The position numbers and the translations under genes are program-made. From DATFVB01 sp963714035 (GTDB taxonomy: Bacteria > Acidobacteriota > Thermoanaerobaculia > UBA5066 > DATFVB01): 64,000 nucleotides of DNA. This document shows positions 8,868-18,269 of the stretch, piece by piece. Below the pieces are notes generated by a model. The model made no database searches and was not told the origin of the DNA. It saw nothing but the letters and a program-made list of their open reading frames with translations. The stretch is taken from assembly GCA_963714035.1 (NCBI GenBank), contig OY970224.1:2108001-2172000 (forward strand), read 5' to 3'. Every line of letters starts with the position of its first letter. The first letter of the stretch is position 1.

Positions 8868-8970
8868 TTCGCCGCTCCCGGCTCTCGACTCGCAAACTTT
8901 CGACTCGCAAACTCGAAACTGCTGCCTCGCGCGACTCTCGACTCGCAAACTCGCAACCCGCAACCCGGAA
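8868..8970. repeat. Degenerate tandem decamer array (GACTCGCAAACT)
   Basis: At least six imperfect copies of GACTCGCAAAC/TCGCAACCC occur in about 100 bp, in no useful reading frame. The same words occur at 7952-7987 and on the other strand at 5347-5380. Confidence 0.6.
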
Positions 8971-8973
8971 CTG

Positions 8974-8995
8974 CCGACTCGCTCGCGCGAGTCGG
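8974..8995 (-). terminator. Hairpin downstream of cupin gene
   Basis: A perfect 8-bp CCGACTCG/CGAGTCGG stem with a 6-nt loop lies 2 nt after the minus-strand cupin stop. It could end transcription on either strand. Confidence 0.45.
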
Positions 8996-8997
8996 CC

Positions 8998-9384
8998 TCA
9001 CTTCCGCGGCGCGCCCCTCAGCTCGACGACGATGAACCGGAGCGTCGTCGTGCCGATGTTCTCGATCCAGTGCGTCTGAGGATCGCGCCAGAGCACGTCG
9101 CCGGTCTCGAGAGCCGCCTCGACGACCTTGCCGTCGGCGAAGTGGTTGCGGATCGTTCCGCCTTCGATCACGTACGTGACGAACGCCGGGTGCGAGTGCA
9201 TCTGCTCGCGGTCGCCCGGCTTCAGCACTCCCTCGATCACCCGCACGTTCGCGTTCTCGAGGCGGGCGTGCTCCATCCCCGCGTTGACGACCACCGGGTC
9301 GAGCGAGGGCGCCCCGCCCCCGACGGCCGCCAGCATCGGAGCGCAGGCGGCGACTTCCATGACGAGAATCCCGATTCCGTGCAT
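8998..9384 (-). CDS. Cupin-domain protein with possible signal peptide
   Basis: The 128-residue start at 9384 has a strong GGGAGGG ribosome site. Residues 1-28 are hydrophobic (MHGIGILVMEVAACAPMLAA) and may be a signal peptide. The rest is a single small cupin barrel with EQMHSHPAFVTYVIEGG (first cupin motif, with metal-ligand histidines and a glutamate) and GDVLWRDPQTHWIENIG (second motif, with a histidine). It follows the FAD monooxygenase on the same strand with a 59-nt gap and could share its transcript. The substrate or ligand is unknown. Confidence 0.85.
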   Translation of the reverse strand: MHGIGILVMEVAACAPMLAAVGGGAPSLDPVVVNAGMEHARLENANVRVIEGVLKPGDREQMHSHPAFVTYVIEGGTIRNHFADGKVVEAALETGDVLWRDPQTHWIENIGTTTLRFIVVELRGAPRK

Positions 9385-9443
9385 GAGCCCTCCCTTCCGG
9401 AACCGATTCTCCGCCCATACGTCCGAAGACGCTTCGTTCTTCG

Positions 9444-10979
9444 TCAAAGTGTCGAATCCATCGCCTTCGCCGGGGCTATCCCGTGCCGGCCCAGGTATTC
9501 GCGCAGGCGCTTCGGGTCGGCGCTCCGGTCGGCGAGCGCGACGTAGCCGTCGGGCCGAACGAGGTAGAGCGCGCCGCGCTCGAGGCCGGCGGCCTTCGCC
9601 GCCGGCCGCCAGGCGAACCGGTGGATCGCGAGGCCGAGCTCCGCGCAGGCTTCCGGGATGCCGTGCGCCGGCTCTCCGTACACGTGCACCTGCCACTTCA
9701 TCGACGCGAGCGGCGCGAAGTTGTCGCCTTCCGAGCCGGGAACCCACGGCAGCCGGTCGCCGCCGTGAATGCCCGCCGAGCCCTCGCTCAGCTCGCCGTG
9801 GCGGTACTCGATGCCGATCTGGGACAGCGTCCGGAAAAAGAAACGGCGCGCCGGCGGGATGCGGAAGAGCCGCGGGACGACGACAGGAACGACGCGTCTG
9901 CGGATGAAGCGCGCGAGACCGCCCCGCCGGGAGACGATCACGAAGAGTCGGTCGGTCGTCGCGACGAGCCGGCGCGCGAAGGCGATCCGCTCCGGCTCGT
10001 AGGTCGAGAGCAGGTCTTCCCGCGCCTCTCCGGAGACGACCGCCGCGATCTTCCACGCGAGGTTGACCGCGTCGCCGATTCCCGTGTTCATCCCCTGCCC
10101 GCCGACGGGGCTGTGGATGTGCGCCGCATCGCCGAGGAGGAAGACGCGCCCGGCGCGAAAGCGGTCAGCCACCCGGTGGTGGACGCGGTAGGTCGAAAAC
10201 CACGCGACCCGCCGGATATCGAGCTTCAGGTCTTCGACGGCGCGTCCCCGCACGTCGTCGAACGTCAGGTCCTTCTTCCCGGAGGGGTCGTGCACCGGAC
10301 CGACGAGCCGCAGGTGGTTCGAGCCCTTGAGCGGGAACGCGAGCAGGAAGTCGGCGTCCTCGATGTCGACGTGGAGCTCGCCGTCGACCGCCGGCCCGGA
10401 CGCCTCGATGTCGGCGACGTAGAAGAGGCCCTGATATGTCCCCCCCGGGAAGCCGACGCCCAGCTTCTCCCGAACGATCGAGGAAGCTCCGTCGCAGCCG
10501 GCGAGATATTCGGCTTCGACCTCCTCGGTCGAGCCGTCCGGCCGCCGCAGCGTCGCCCGGATGCCTCGCGCGTCGTGCGCGAAGCCGGTGAGCTCCGTTT
10601 CGCGTTCGACCTCGACGCCCATTTCCGCGAGCTTCGCGACGAGCAGTCTCTCGTGCGCGTCCTGCGGGTAGCCGAGGGCGAACGAATAAGGGCTCAGCCC
10701 CTCGCCGATGCCCCGAAGCGACAGGCTGGCCCGGCGCGCTCCTTCCACCCAGAAGTTCAGGTTCGCGATCTTTACGCCGCCGTCGATGACCGCGTCGGCG
10801 AACCCAGCCTGCCGGTAGAGCTCGAGCGTGCGGGCCTGGACCGCCAGCGCGCGGGAAGTCGTGCCGGGGCCGGTCGCCCGGTCGACGATGCGGACGGGAA
10901 CGCCGAGCCGCGTCAGCCAGATTCCGAGGACCAGCCCGGTCGGGCCGGCCCCGACGATCAGAACGGGAGCCTTCGCCAT
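9444..10979 (-). CDS. FAD-dependent aromatic-type monooxygenase
   Basis: This 511-residue flavoprotein monooxygenase is of the PheA/TfdB/UbiH type. VLIVGAGPTGLVLGIWL (about 6-22) is the dinucleotide-binding fold, GCDGASSIVRE lies in the middle, and VFLLGDAAHIHSPVGGQGMN (about 280-300) is the second FAD motif. The C-terminal 100 residues form a thioredoxin-like tail typical of phenol hydroxylase relatives (LVRPDGYVALADRSAD). Such enzymes hydroxylate aromatic rings with NAD(P)H and O2. No ring-cleavage gene is adjacent, so the substrate cannot be named. It is divergent from the AhpD-like gene across a 212-bp region. Confidence 0.9.
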   Translation of the reverse strand: MAKAPVLIVGAGPTGLVLGIWLTRLGVPVRIVDRATGPGTTSRALAVQARTLELYRQAGFADAVIDGGVKIANLNFWVEGARRASLSLRGIGEGLSPYSFALGYPQDAHERLLVAKLAEMGVEVERETELTGFAHDARGIRATLRRPDGSTEEVEAEYLAGCDGASSIVREKLGVGFPGGTYQGLFYVADIEASGPAVDGELHVDIEDADFLLAFPLKGSNHLRLVGPVHDPSGKKDLTFDDVRGRAVEDLKLDIRRVAWFSTYRVHHRVADRFRAGRVFLLGDAAHIHSPVGGQGMNTGIGDAVNLAWKIAAVVSGEAREDLLSTYEPERIAFARRLVATTDRLFVIVSRRGGLARFIRRRVVPVVVPRLFRIPPARRFFFRTLSQIGIEYRHGELSEGSAGIHGGDRLPWVPGSEGDNFAPLASMKWQVHVYGEPAHGIPEACAELGLAIHRFAWRPAAKAAGLERGALYLVRPDGYVALADRSADPKRLREYLGRHGIAPAKAMDSTL

Positions 10980-11121
10980 CGCCTCATCTCGAGATTCTCT
11001 CGCGGGAGCGGGGCGCCTCTCCGAAATACTTGTCCGGCGACGCGTCCCTCGAGAGTCGAAAGGAGGGAATTTCGATTCTCCATCGGGACGGAGAGCGGGA
11101 ACCCCCTCCGGAGAAGATGCG

Positions 11122-11135
11122 GCAGCAGATGCTGC
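11122..11135. promoter_or_regulatory. Candidate operator palindrome between divergent genes
   Basis: GCAGCAGATGCTGC is a 6-bp inverted repeat with a 2-bp centre, partly extended by flanking GATGC...ATC, about 57 nt upstream of the AhpD-like start. The same region holds a repeated GGAGGGAATTTCGA (from about 11062 and 11143). A regulator site is plausible but unproven. Confidence 0.35.
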
Positions 11136-11191
11136 ATCGGGAGGGAATTTCGAGCGCCCGATCCGGATTGTGAAAATGGAGGAGGCATCGA

Positions 11192-11671
11192 ATGGAACCC
11201 CGAATCGATTATTCGAAAGTCGCGTCCGGAGCGATGAATGCCATGTTCGGCTTCGAGAAATATCTGAGCCGGTGCGGGCTCGACAAGAAGCTGCGGGATC
11301 TCGTGTACCTCCGCGCGTCGCAGATCAACGGATGCGCCTACTGCATCGACATGCACTGGAAGGACCTTCGCGCGGAAGGCGAGGACGAGCAGCGCCTCTA
11401 CGGCCTCGACGCCTGGCGGGAGTCGCCGTACTACTCCGACCGCGAGCGCGCCGCTCTCGACTGGACGGAAGCCGTCACGCGTCTCTCCGGAGACCGGGTT
11501 CCGGACGCGGTGTTCGAAGAGGCGCGGCGGCACTTCGGCGAAAAGGAGCTCGCCGACCTGACGCTCGCCGTCGTCGCCATCAATGGCTGGAACCGGCTGA
11601 ACATCGCTTTCCGTTCGCCGGCGGGGACGTACCAGCCCGGGCAGTGGAAGCGGGAGCCGGTGGGAGCGTAG
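11192..11671 (+). CDS. Carboxymuconolactone decarboxylase / AhpD-family protein
   Basis: The 159-residue protein shows the family core: LRDLVYLRASQINGCAYCIDMHWKD with the redox-active CxxC-x3-H arrangement (CAYCIDMH), followed by ERAALDWTEAVTRLSG and DLTLAVVAINGWNRLNIAF. In AhpD this motif supports thiol peroxidase activity. The start at 11192 has a strong GGAGGAG site 5-10 nt upstream. It is transcribed away from the FAD monooxygenase; the pairing suggests oxidant handling but does not show it. Confidence 0.9.
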   Translation: MEPRIDYSKVASGAMNAMFGFEKYLSRCGLDKKLRDLVYLRASQINGCAYCIDMHWKDLRAEGEDEQRLYGLDAWRESPYYSDRERAALDWTEAVTRLSGDRVPDAVFEEARRHFGEKELADLTLAVVAINGWNRLNIAFRSPAGTYQPGQWKREPVGA

Positions 11672-11689
11672 CGCCGGCGGACGAAGGAA

Positions 11690-11812
11690 TCCCCTCGACC
11701 GGGATCCCTCGCATGCCGCTCGGGATGACCAGGAGCTCCGCCATTCCGAGCGACGCGGCGGGCCGCTCTGCGAGCTACTGCGGAGAAGTCCCTCCGTCGG
11801 GATGACAGAGAG
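11690..11812. repeat. Dispersed palindromic repeat block
   Basis: It contains GACCGGGATCCCTCG, GCCGCTCGGGATGACCAGG, an inverted CCATTCCGAGCGACGCGG and a terminal GTCGGGATGACAGAG. This is a compound member of the dispersed family, lying between the AhpD-like gene and the next kinase. Confidence 0.6.
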
Positions 11813-11917
11813 GTAGGACCCGTCGAACCCCATCGGGGCCCGGTCTGGCAGTTTCGAATTTCGGTTGGGCCGATAAATCCGCGCCGACGTTGATAAGCTT
11901 CGCCCGCAGGTAAATTC

Positions 11918-14611
11918 TTGAGCATTCCCGCGGGAAGCCGCCTCGGTCACTACGAGATTCTCGACCCGGTGGGCGAAGGCGCCATGGGAGAGGTCTATCG
12001 CGCCGAGGACAAGCGGCTCGGACGGCGCGTCGCGCTCAAGGTCCTGCGCGCCGTGTTCTCGTCCGACCGGTGGGTGCTCGCGCGCTTCGAGCAGGAGGCG
12101 CGCTCCGCTTCGGCGCTCAACCATCCGAACATCGTGACGATCTACGACATCGGGAGCGCCGGAGGCTCGTTCTTCTTCGCGATGGAGCTGATCGAGGGGC
12201 GGAGCCTCCGCGAGGTGGTGAAGGAAGGGCCGCTCCCCTTCCCCCGGCTGATCCGGATCGCGGCGCAGATCGCCGAGGCCATCGCGTGCGCGCACGCCGC
12301 CGGCATCGTGCACCGGGACCTCAAGCCCGAGAACATCATGGTCTCCCGCGACGACCGCGTGAAGGTCCTCGACTTCGGCATCGCGAAGCTCGCGCCGGAG
12401 AAGCCGGTGCCCTCGAGCTCTCCGACGGTCCGCATCGTGTTCCCGACCGAGCCCGGGATCATCGTCGGCACCGTCGGCTACATGTCGCCCGAGCAGGCGA
12501 AGATGGAGGCCGCCGATCACCGCTCGGACCAGTTTTCGCTCGGCGCGATCCTCTACGAGATGGCGACGGGGCGGCGAGCCTTCCAGAAGGACACCGCGGT
12601 CGACACCCTGTCGTCGATCCTCCACGACGAGCCCGAGCCCATCGGACCCGAGTCGGCGCCGCTGCCGCTGCGCTGGACGATCGCCCGGTGCCTCACGAAG
12701 GATCGGGAAGGGCGCTATTCCTCGACCGACGACCTCGGCCGCGAGCTTCGGATGCAGTGCGATCGCGTCGAAGAGATTCTCGCCGCCGCTCCGCCCTCCC
12801 GCGGCCTCGCGGCCGGCGGGCCGAACGCGCTCCGTCGCTCCCGCGCCCGGATCGCTCTCGCCGCCGGGCTCGCCGCGGTGCTCGCCGCCGGCATCGGAGG
12901 TTTTCTCGGCACGCGCCGGGGAGCGGGCAGCGGCCGCCCGGCCGGACCGCCGGCCGCCGCGGAGTTCTCCCCCCTGACCTTCCTGCCGGGAATCGAGAGT
13001 TTTCCGAGCCTCTCGCCCGACGGAAAGACCTTCGTCTTCGTCGGGAGGACCGGCGGAAAGAAACACGTTTTTCTCCAGCGGATCGGCGGACGGAACGCGA
13101 TCGACCTCACCGCGGACGCCGCCGTCGACGACGACCAGCCCGCGTTCTCTCCCGACGGGGAGCAGATCGCGTTCCGCTCGGAACGAAACGGCGGCGGCCT
13201 GTACCTGATGGGGGCGACCGGCGAGTCGGTCCGCCGTCTGACGACTTTCGGGTTCAATCCGGCGTGGTCGCCGGACGGATCGAAGATCGTGTTCGCGACC
13301 GAGGGGATCTTCGATGCCTCCACCCGCGAAACGGCGAGCGAGCTGTGGACCATCGACGTCGCGACGGGACAGAAGCGCAGGCTGGCGACCGGCGACGCGG
13401 TCCAGCCGAGCTGGTCGCCCCACGGCGGCCGGATCGCCTACTGGGGCCTGCCGAACGGCTCCTCCCGCCGGACGATCTGGACGATCGCCGCGGGCGGCCC
13501 GGGGCCCGGCGCGCCCGTCGCCGTGACCGACGATGACGCCCTGAACTGGGATCCCGTCTGGGCCCCCGACGGCCGCAGCCTGTATTTCGCGAGCAATCGC
13601 AGCGGCGCCATGTCGCTGTGGCGCGTCGCAATTTCGGAAAAGACCGGGCGGGTCACGACCACGGCGGAGCCGATCGCCCCTCCGGCGCTCTGGAGCGGCC
13701 AGATCGCCGTTTCCCGCGACGGCCGCACGCTCCTCTACGCCGCGCTCGAACGGCGCATGACCGTGGAGAGGGCGGAGCTCGATGTCGCGGCGGCATCGGT
13801 CGCCGGCGCGTCCGAACGGGTCTACGAGGCATCGCAGGGAGTGGAGAGCCTCGACGTTTCGCCGGACGGGCGCTCGATCGCGTTCACCTCTTCGCCGCCG
13901 AACGAGAACCTTTTTCTCCTCCGGCGCGACGGATCGGGTCTCCAGCAGATCACGAACGGAACGCTCCGCCGCCGCAGCGCCCGCTGGTCCCCTGACGGGC
14001 GGTGGATCTCCTTCCATTCCGACAGCGGCGGGGACTATCAGATCTGGATGATCCACCCGGACGGCAGCGGTTTGACCCGCGCGACCGCCGTGCCGGGCGG
14101 CCTCGTCGAGGCGCGATGGGCGCCGGATGGCTCGCGTTTCCTCGCGCTCGCCCCGACCGACACGTGCATCTTCGCGACGGGAAATGCCGGCGAGTCGGGA
14201 TCCTGCCGGCCGCTGCCGAAGGTCAACGCCGCGGGAGACACGTTCTACGCCAGCGGCTGGTCTCCGGACGGCGGCAAGCTCGCCGGCGAGGTGTGGCACG
14301 CGGGAGGGGTGGCCATTCCGGGAATCGTCACCTATCAGTTCGCCTCGCGCGAATACCGCCGCTTGACCGACGTCGGCACGTCGCCGGTCTGGCTCCCCGA
14401 CGGCCGCCGACTGCTCTACCTCCGGGGAGCGCGGCTCGAATGCGTCGACGTCCGGGACGGCAAGGCGCGGCCGGTCGGCTTCCCGCGCTCATCCTCCGGA
14501 GATCTCCCGATCGCCGAGGAGAGCGGTTTCGCGCTCTCGCGGAACGGCCGGGAGATCGACTTCGTCCGCGACGCGACCCAGGGCGAGATCTGGCAGATGC
14601 GGATGCGGTGA
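11918..14611 (+). CDS. Ser/Thr protein kinase with beta-propeller, TTG start
   Basis: The 897-residue kinase starts at TTG 11918; MSIPAGSRLGHYEILDPVGEG aligns with its paralogues and no ATG fits. The glycine loop is GEGAMGEV, with Lys41 in VALKVL, HRDLKPEN, DFGIAK and GYMSPEQAKM. The helix is at about 308-328 (GLAAVLAAGIGG) and the propeller has repeated SPDGKTF, SPDGEQI and SPDGSKI turns. The RSDQFSLG after the activation segment replaces the RSDIF of most copies and places it with the kinases at 30501 and 36505. TAAGCT at 11894 is a weak -10 candidate. The gene is monocistronic: repeats lie on both sides and a hairpin follows. Confidence 0.95.
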   Translation: MSIPAGSRLGHYEILDPVGEGAMGEVYRAEDKRLGRRVALKVLRAVFSSDRWVLARFEQEARSASALNHPNIVTIYDIGSAGGSFFFAMELIEGRSLREVVKEGPLPFPRLIRIAAQIAEAIACAHAAGIVHRDLKPENIMVSRDDRVKVLDFGIAKLAPEKPVPSSSPTVRIVFPTEPGIIVGTVGYMSPEQAKMEAADHRSDQFSLGAILYEMATGRRAFQKDTAVDTLSSILHDEPEPIGPESAPLPLRWTIARCLTKDREGRYSSTDDLGRELRMQCDRVEEILAAAPPSRGLAAGGPNALRRSRARIALAAGLAAVLAAGIGGFLGTRRGAGSGRPAGPPAAAEFSPLTFLPGIESFPSLSPDGKTFVFVGRTGGKKHVFLQRIGGRNAIDLTADAAVDDDQPAFSPDGEQIAFRSERNGGGLYLMGATGESVRRLTTFGFNPAWSPDGSKIVFATEGIFDASTRETASELWTIDVATGQKRRLATGDAVQPSWSPHGGRIAYWGLPNGSSRRTIWTIAAGGPGPGAPVAVTDDDALNWDPVWAPDGRSLYFASNRSGAMSLWRVAISEKTGRVTTTAEPIAPPALWSGQIAVSRDGRTLLYAALERRMTVERAELDVAAASVAGASERVYEASQGVESLDVSPDGRSIAFTSSPPNENLFLLRRDGSGLQQITNGTLRRRSARWSPDGRWISFHSDSGGDYQIWMIHPDGSGLTRATAVPGGLVEARWAPDGSRFLALAPTDTCIFATGNAGESGSCRPLPKVNAAGDTFYASGWSPDGGKLAGEVWHAGGVAIPGIVTYQFASREYRRLTDVGTSPVWLPDGRRLLYLRGARLECVDVRDGKARPVGFPRSSSGDLPIAEESGFALSRNGREIDFVRDATQGEIWQMRMR

Positions 14612-14620
14612 GGCCGGGGC

Positions 14621-14641
14621 GGGCGGCCCCGGGAGCCGCCC
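14621..14641 (+). terminator. Putative terminator hairpin
   Basis: A perfect 7-bp GGGCGGC/GCCGCCC stem with a 7-nt loop begins 10 nt after the kinase stop. No T-run follows. Confidence 0.45.
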
Positions 14642-15034
14642 GGGAGCCGCGACCGGGATTCCTCCCGCCTTCGCCAGGGCTTCCGCCTCCGCCACGGCTA
14701 TGGCGAGACAAGTCGGCGTGGCAGGCCGCTGCGCTCGGAATGACAGCGGGAGGTAGCTCGGAACTTCCTTACCGCGAAGCGACAGAACATTCTTGTTTTC
14801 GAGAAGCGGCTTGCCCGCGGTAGCTCGGAGCGCGCGTGCGAGCCGGTCCCACTACCCCCCGAGAGCGCCGGTCGCCCTGAAGTCTTTGCATCCGAGCCGG
14901 TTCCGCCGCTCGCATGAATTTCGCAGTCGCCGTTTCCGACGAGGAGGGGACACGCGCCCATCGGTGTCCCCGCGACGAGACATGGACGAAATCTCGCTTC
15001 GGGTACATTCTCCGAGACTGGTGAAACAGCGGAC
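14642..15034. other. Gene-free stretch with dispersed repeat
   Basis: Repeat sequence (GCGACCGGGATTCCTCC, then CGCTCGGAATGACAGCGGG near 14734-14755) fills the first 120 bp. The remainder should hold the promoter of the histidine kinase, but no clear -35/-10 pair is visible. Confidence 0.5.
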
Positions 15035-16468
15035 ATGAAGCAATCCCGCTGGTCGGCGGCGACTCGACTGCCCGTCCGGGCGGGTTGGGTCGTTGCGATC
15101 GGCGTGGCGGCGGCTACGATCGGCTCGCGCCTGCTCCTGAATCCTCTGTGGGGCGCGCGGCTTCCCTTCATCCTCTTCTTCCCGGCAATCATGTTCAGCG
15201 GGTGGATCGGGGGTTTCGGGCCCGCTCTCGCGACGACGCTCCTCTGCGCGGGCGCGTCCGCCCTCTTCTGGATGCCGCCGACGCAGTCGCTCACGGCCGA
15301 CAGCGCCCCGAACCTCTGGGCCCTCGCGGCGTTCGTGGCCGTCGGCTGGGCGATCAGCGCGATGAGCGGCTCGTGGCGGAAGGCGTGGGACGAAACCCGC
15401 CGCTCGGAGGAGCGGCTCCGGCGCGCGATCGATGCGGCGCCGACCGCGGTGATCCTCGTCGATTCGCGGGGAACGGTCCTCGTCGCCAACGCCCTCGCCG
15501 AGACGCTCTTCGGCCGGCCGCGGGAGGAGATCGTGGGGCGCCCCGCCACGGATCTCGTCGCTTCGGGGTCCCGGGCCGACTTCGAGACCGGCCGCGGCGG
15601 TTTCTTCTCGAAGTCCGGGGCCGCTCCGGCGGGCTCGGGACGCGAGCTGCGCGTTCTGAGAAAGGACGGCGCGGAGGTTCCGGTAGAGATCGCGATCGCG
15701 TCGTTCTCGGCCGAGGACGAAGACGTCCTGATGCTGACGATCTCCGACCTGACCGAACGCAAGCGCGACGCCGGGCTCCTCGACGCGGCGATCCGCTCCC
15801 GGGAGGCGTTCCTCGCGGCGGCCTCGCACGAGCTGCGCTCGCCGTTGAGCGCGCTCGCCATCAACGTCGAGATGGTGATGAGGACGCTGCCGGCCGGCCA
15901 CCCCACCCGGTCGTTCGCGGATCGCGCGAGAACGCAGGTCGATCGGCTGGTGCGCCTCGTCACCGACCTGCTCGACGAGTCCCGGATCGCTTCGGGAAAG
16001 CTCGTCCTCCAGCCCGAGGAGACCGACTTCCGGGAGATCGTCCGGTCGGCGATGGAACGCGTCGCCGAGGAGCGCCGCGTCTACGAAGCGGTCGTCGCGG
16101 CGCCCGGGGAGCCGGTGATCGGGACGTGGGACCGGGCGCGAACCGGCCAGGTCGTGCACAACCTCCTTTCGAACGCGATCAAGTACGGAAACGGCAAGCC
16201 GATCGCGCTGACGGTCGACGTGGCGGACGGTTCCGTCCTGTTCTCGGTGATCGACCAGGGCGAGGGAATCGAGCGGGACCACCAGGCTCGGATCTTCGAG
16301 CGTTTCGAGCGCGCGGGAGCGGGGCGGCGGCACGAAGGATTCGGGCTCGGGCTCTGGATCGTCCGGCAGATCGTGGACGCCATGCACGGCCGCATCACCG
16401 TCGCGAGCAATCCCGGCGAGGGATCGACGTTCACGGTCGCGCTCCCCCTCGAGCCGCCGGCGGCCTGA
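15035..16468 (+). CDS. Membrane sensor histidine kinase with PAS domain
   Basis: The 477-residue protein has a membrane part at about 15-115 with three or four helices, resembling the KdpD-type DUF4118 region (LPFILFFPAIMFSGWIGGFG). A PAS domain follows (AIDAAPTAVILVDSRGTVLV...), then HisKA with the phospho-acceptor in SHELRSPLSAL and a HATPase with HNLLSNAIKYGNG (N box), DQGEGI (G1), IFERF (F box) and GFGLGLWI (G2). It is a complete kinase without a receiver. No partner regulator sits on its own strand. It converges on the receiver-flavoprotein gene at 16589-18250, so that receiver is a possible but unproven partner. Confidence 0.92.
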   Translation: MKQSRWSAATRLPVRAGWVVAIGVAAATIGSRLLLNPLWGARLPFILFFPAIMFSGWIGGFGPALATTLLCAGASALFWMPPTQSLTADSAPNLWALAAFVAVGWAISAMSGSWRKAWDETRRSEERLRRAIDAAPTAVILVDSRGTVLVANALAETLFGRPREEIVGRPATDLVASGSRADFETGRGGFFSKSGAAPAGSGRELRVLRKDGAEVPVEIAIASFSAEDEDVLMLTISDLTERKRDAGLLDAAIRSREAFLAAASHELRSPLSALAINVEMVMRTLPAGHPTRSFADRARTQVDRLVRLVTDLLDESRIASGKLVLQPEETDFREIVRSAMERVAEERRVYEAVVAAPGEPVIGTWDRARTGQVVHNLLSNAIKYGNGKPIALTVDVADGSVLFSVIDQGEGIERDHQARIFERFERAGAGRRHEGFGLGLWIVRQIVDAMHGRITVASNPGEGSTFTVALPLEPPAA

Positions 16469-16588
16469 CCCTCCGGCGGACTCGGGAGGCCGGGCGTCCC
16501 CGCTTTCGTACCGCGAGGTAGAGAAGAAGGTCGCCCGGGCGAGCGGGAGGACCGTCGGCGTGCGGCGCCATTCGGGCCGTCGCCCGGA

Positions 16589-18250
16589 TCAGTTCAGCGC
16601 GAGGTACTGGTGCGCGAGCCAGGCGATCATCGAGCCCTCTCCGACCGCGGAGGCGACGCGGTTCATGGCGCCGGCGCGCACGTCGCCCGCGGCGAAGAGA
16701 CCGGGCACGCTCGTCTCGAGCGGCAGCGGCTCGCGGCGCTCCTTCCAGACGCGCGCGTACGGCTCCGACGCGACGAGCTCACGGCCGGTCAGCACGAATC
16801 CCTTCGGATCCCGCAGCACGTCGCGCGGCAGCCAGTCGCTCCGCGGGCGCGTGCCGATGAAGACGAAGACCGCGTCGGCCGTCTCGGCGGGCAGCGGCGC
16901 GCCGTCGGCGGCCCGGAACTGGACGCGCTCGACGCGGCCGTCCCCCTCGACGCACACGAGCTCGAGCTTCGGCCGGAGCCGGATGTTCGGGCTTTTCGCG
17001 ATCTGCGCGATCAGGTAATGGGACATCGACTCCGTGAGCGATTCCCTTCGAATGACGACGTGCACCTCTTTCGCGTAGCCGGAGAGGTGCATCGCGGCCT
17101 GTCCCGCGGAGTTGCCGCCGCCCACGACGACGACGCAGAGGCCGGCGAACGCCGGGGCCTCGGTCGTCGCGGTGCCGTAATACACCCCCGCGCCGACGTG
17201 CTCCGGAATTCCCGCGGCGGGGTGCTCGCGGTAGGACATGCCCGTCGCGGCGAGCAGCACCTTCGCGACGAGCGTGCGCCCGTCGGCCAGAGTGACCCTC
17301 TTGTAGCCGCCGTCGGTCGCGACGGCGGTCACCTCGAGCGGAGCGAGGAACTCGGCGCCGAGCCGCAACGCCTGCGCGAGGGCGCGCCGGGTGAGCTCGC
17401 TTCCCGAGACGCCCGCCGGGAAACCGAGGTAGTTCTCGATCCGGGAGCTCGTCCCCGCCTGTCCGCCCGCCGCGTTCCGGTCGAGGAGCAGGGTGCGAAG
17501 CCCTTCCGACGCTCCGTACACGGCGGCCGCGAGGCCCGCGGGCCCCGCGCCGACGATGACGAGGTCGTAGATCTCGTGCGCCGCTTCGAGCGACCGGCCG
17601 AGCCGCTCGGCGACGTGCCGCGGCTCGGGATTCTTCAGGACGCTCCCGTCCTCGAAGAAGAGCGCCGGCAGGTCCTCGGACGCCACACCCGCCGCCTCGA
17701 GGAGCTTCGGCGCGTCGGCGTCGCGCGCGAGGTCGAGCCACCGGTACGGAACGAGGCTGCTCGCGAGGAACTCCTTGATCGCGTGCGAGCGCGGCGACCA
17801 CTGGTGGCCGACGAGGCGCAGGCCTTTCGCCTCGGGCAGGTACTCGGCCTGCCAGGCGTCGAGGAGGTCGTCGAGGACGGGATACAGGTGCTCTTCGGGC
17901 GGGTCCCAGGGCTTCGAGAGGTAGTGGTCGAGGTGGGCTTCGTTGATCGACTGGATCGCGGCTTCGATGTCGGAGTACGCGGTCAGCAGCACGCGACGCG
18001 CGAGCGGATAGATCTCCCGCGCCCGCGAGAGGACCTGCGTGCCGGCCATGCCCGGCATCCGCTGGTCGGAGAGCATCAGGGCGAGCGAGTCGCCGCGGCT
18101 CTTGAGCTCCGCCACGGTCGCGAGCGCCTCCTCGCCCGACGCGGCGCTCAAAATCGTGTAGTGTTCCCGGTAACGCGAGCGGAGGTCGCGGCGCACCGCG
18201 GCGAGCACCTGCGGGTCGTCGTCGACGACGAGGAGCGCGGGCTTGTTCAC
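16589..18250 (-). CDS. Fused response regulator / thioredoxin-reductase-like flavoprotein
   Basis: The 553-residue fusion starts at GTG 18250. Residues 1-125 are a receiver: LLVVDDDP acidic pair, LMLSDQRMPGMAG phospho-acceptor Asp, and a LSKPW lysine. Residues about 150-225 form a thioredoxin/glutaredoxin-like linker domain. From about 232 a pyridine nucleotide-disulfide reductase fold follows with DLVIVGAGPAGLAAAVYGAS (FAD), VVVVGGGNSAGQAAMHLS (NADPH) and LFAAGDVRAGAMNRVASAVG. The CxxC that thioredoxin reductase carries just before the NADPH motif is replaced by YYGTATTEAP, so it is not a classical thioredoxin reductase. The histidine kinase at 18270 ends 19 nt upstream, so the pair is probably co-transcribed and cognate. 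Confidence 0.93.
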   Translation of the reverse strand: MNKPALLVVDDDPQVLAAVRRDLRSRYREHYTILSAASGEEALATVAELKSRGDSLALMLSDQRMPGMAGTQVLSRAREIYPLARRVLLTAYSDIEAAIQSINEAHLDHYLSKPWDPPEEHLYPVLDDLLDAWQAEYLPEAKGLRLVGHQWSPRSHAIKEFLASSLVPYRWLDLARDADAPKLLEAAGVASEDLPALFFEDGSVLKNPEPRHVAERLGRSLEAAHEIYDLVIVGAGPAGLAAAVYGASEGLRTLLLDRNAAGGQAGTSSRIENYLGFPAGVSGSELTRRALAQALRLGAEFLAPLEVTAVATDGGYKRVTLADGRTLVAKVLLAATGMSYREHPAAGIPEHVGAGVYYGTATTEAPAFAGLCVVVVGGGNSAGQAAMHLSGYAKEVHVVIRRESLTESMSHYLIAQIAKSPNIRLRPKLELVCVEGDGRVERVQFRAADGAPLPAETADAVFVFIGTRPRSDWLPRDVLRDPKGFVLTGRELVASEPYARVWKERREPLPLETSVPGLFAAGDVRAGAMNRVASAVGEGSMIAWLAHQYLALN

Positions 18251-18269
18251 GGCCGTTCCGGAGCGCGTT

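Noticed and set aside
8868..8970. Possible CRISPR-like or tandem array
   Set aside because: Units are only about 10 nt, degenerate and without regular spacers. No cas genes are present anywhere in the window.
16589..18250. Classical thioredoxin reductase
   Set aside because: The CxxC redox pair is absent and a receiver domain is fused in front, so only the fold is shared.
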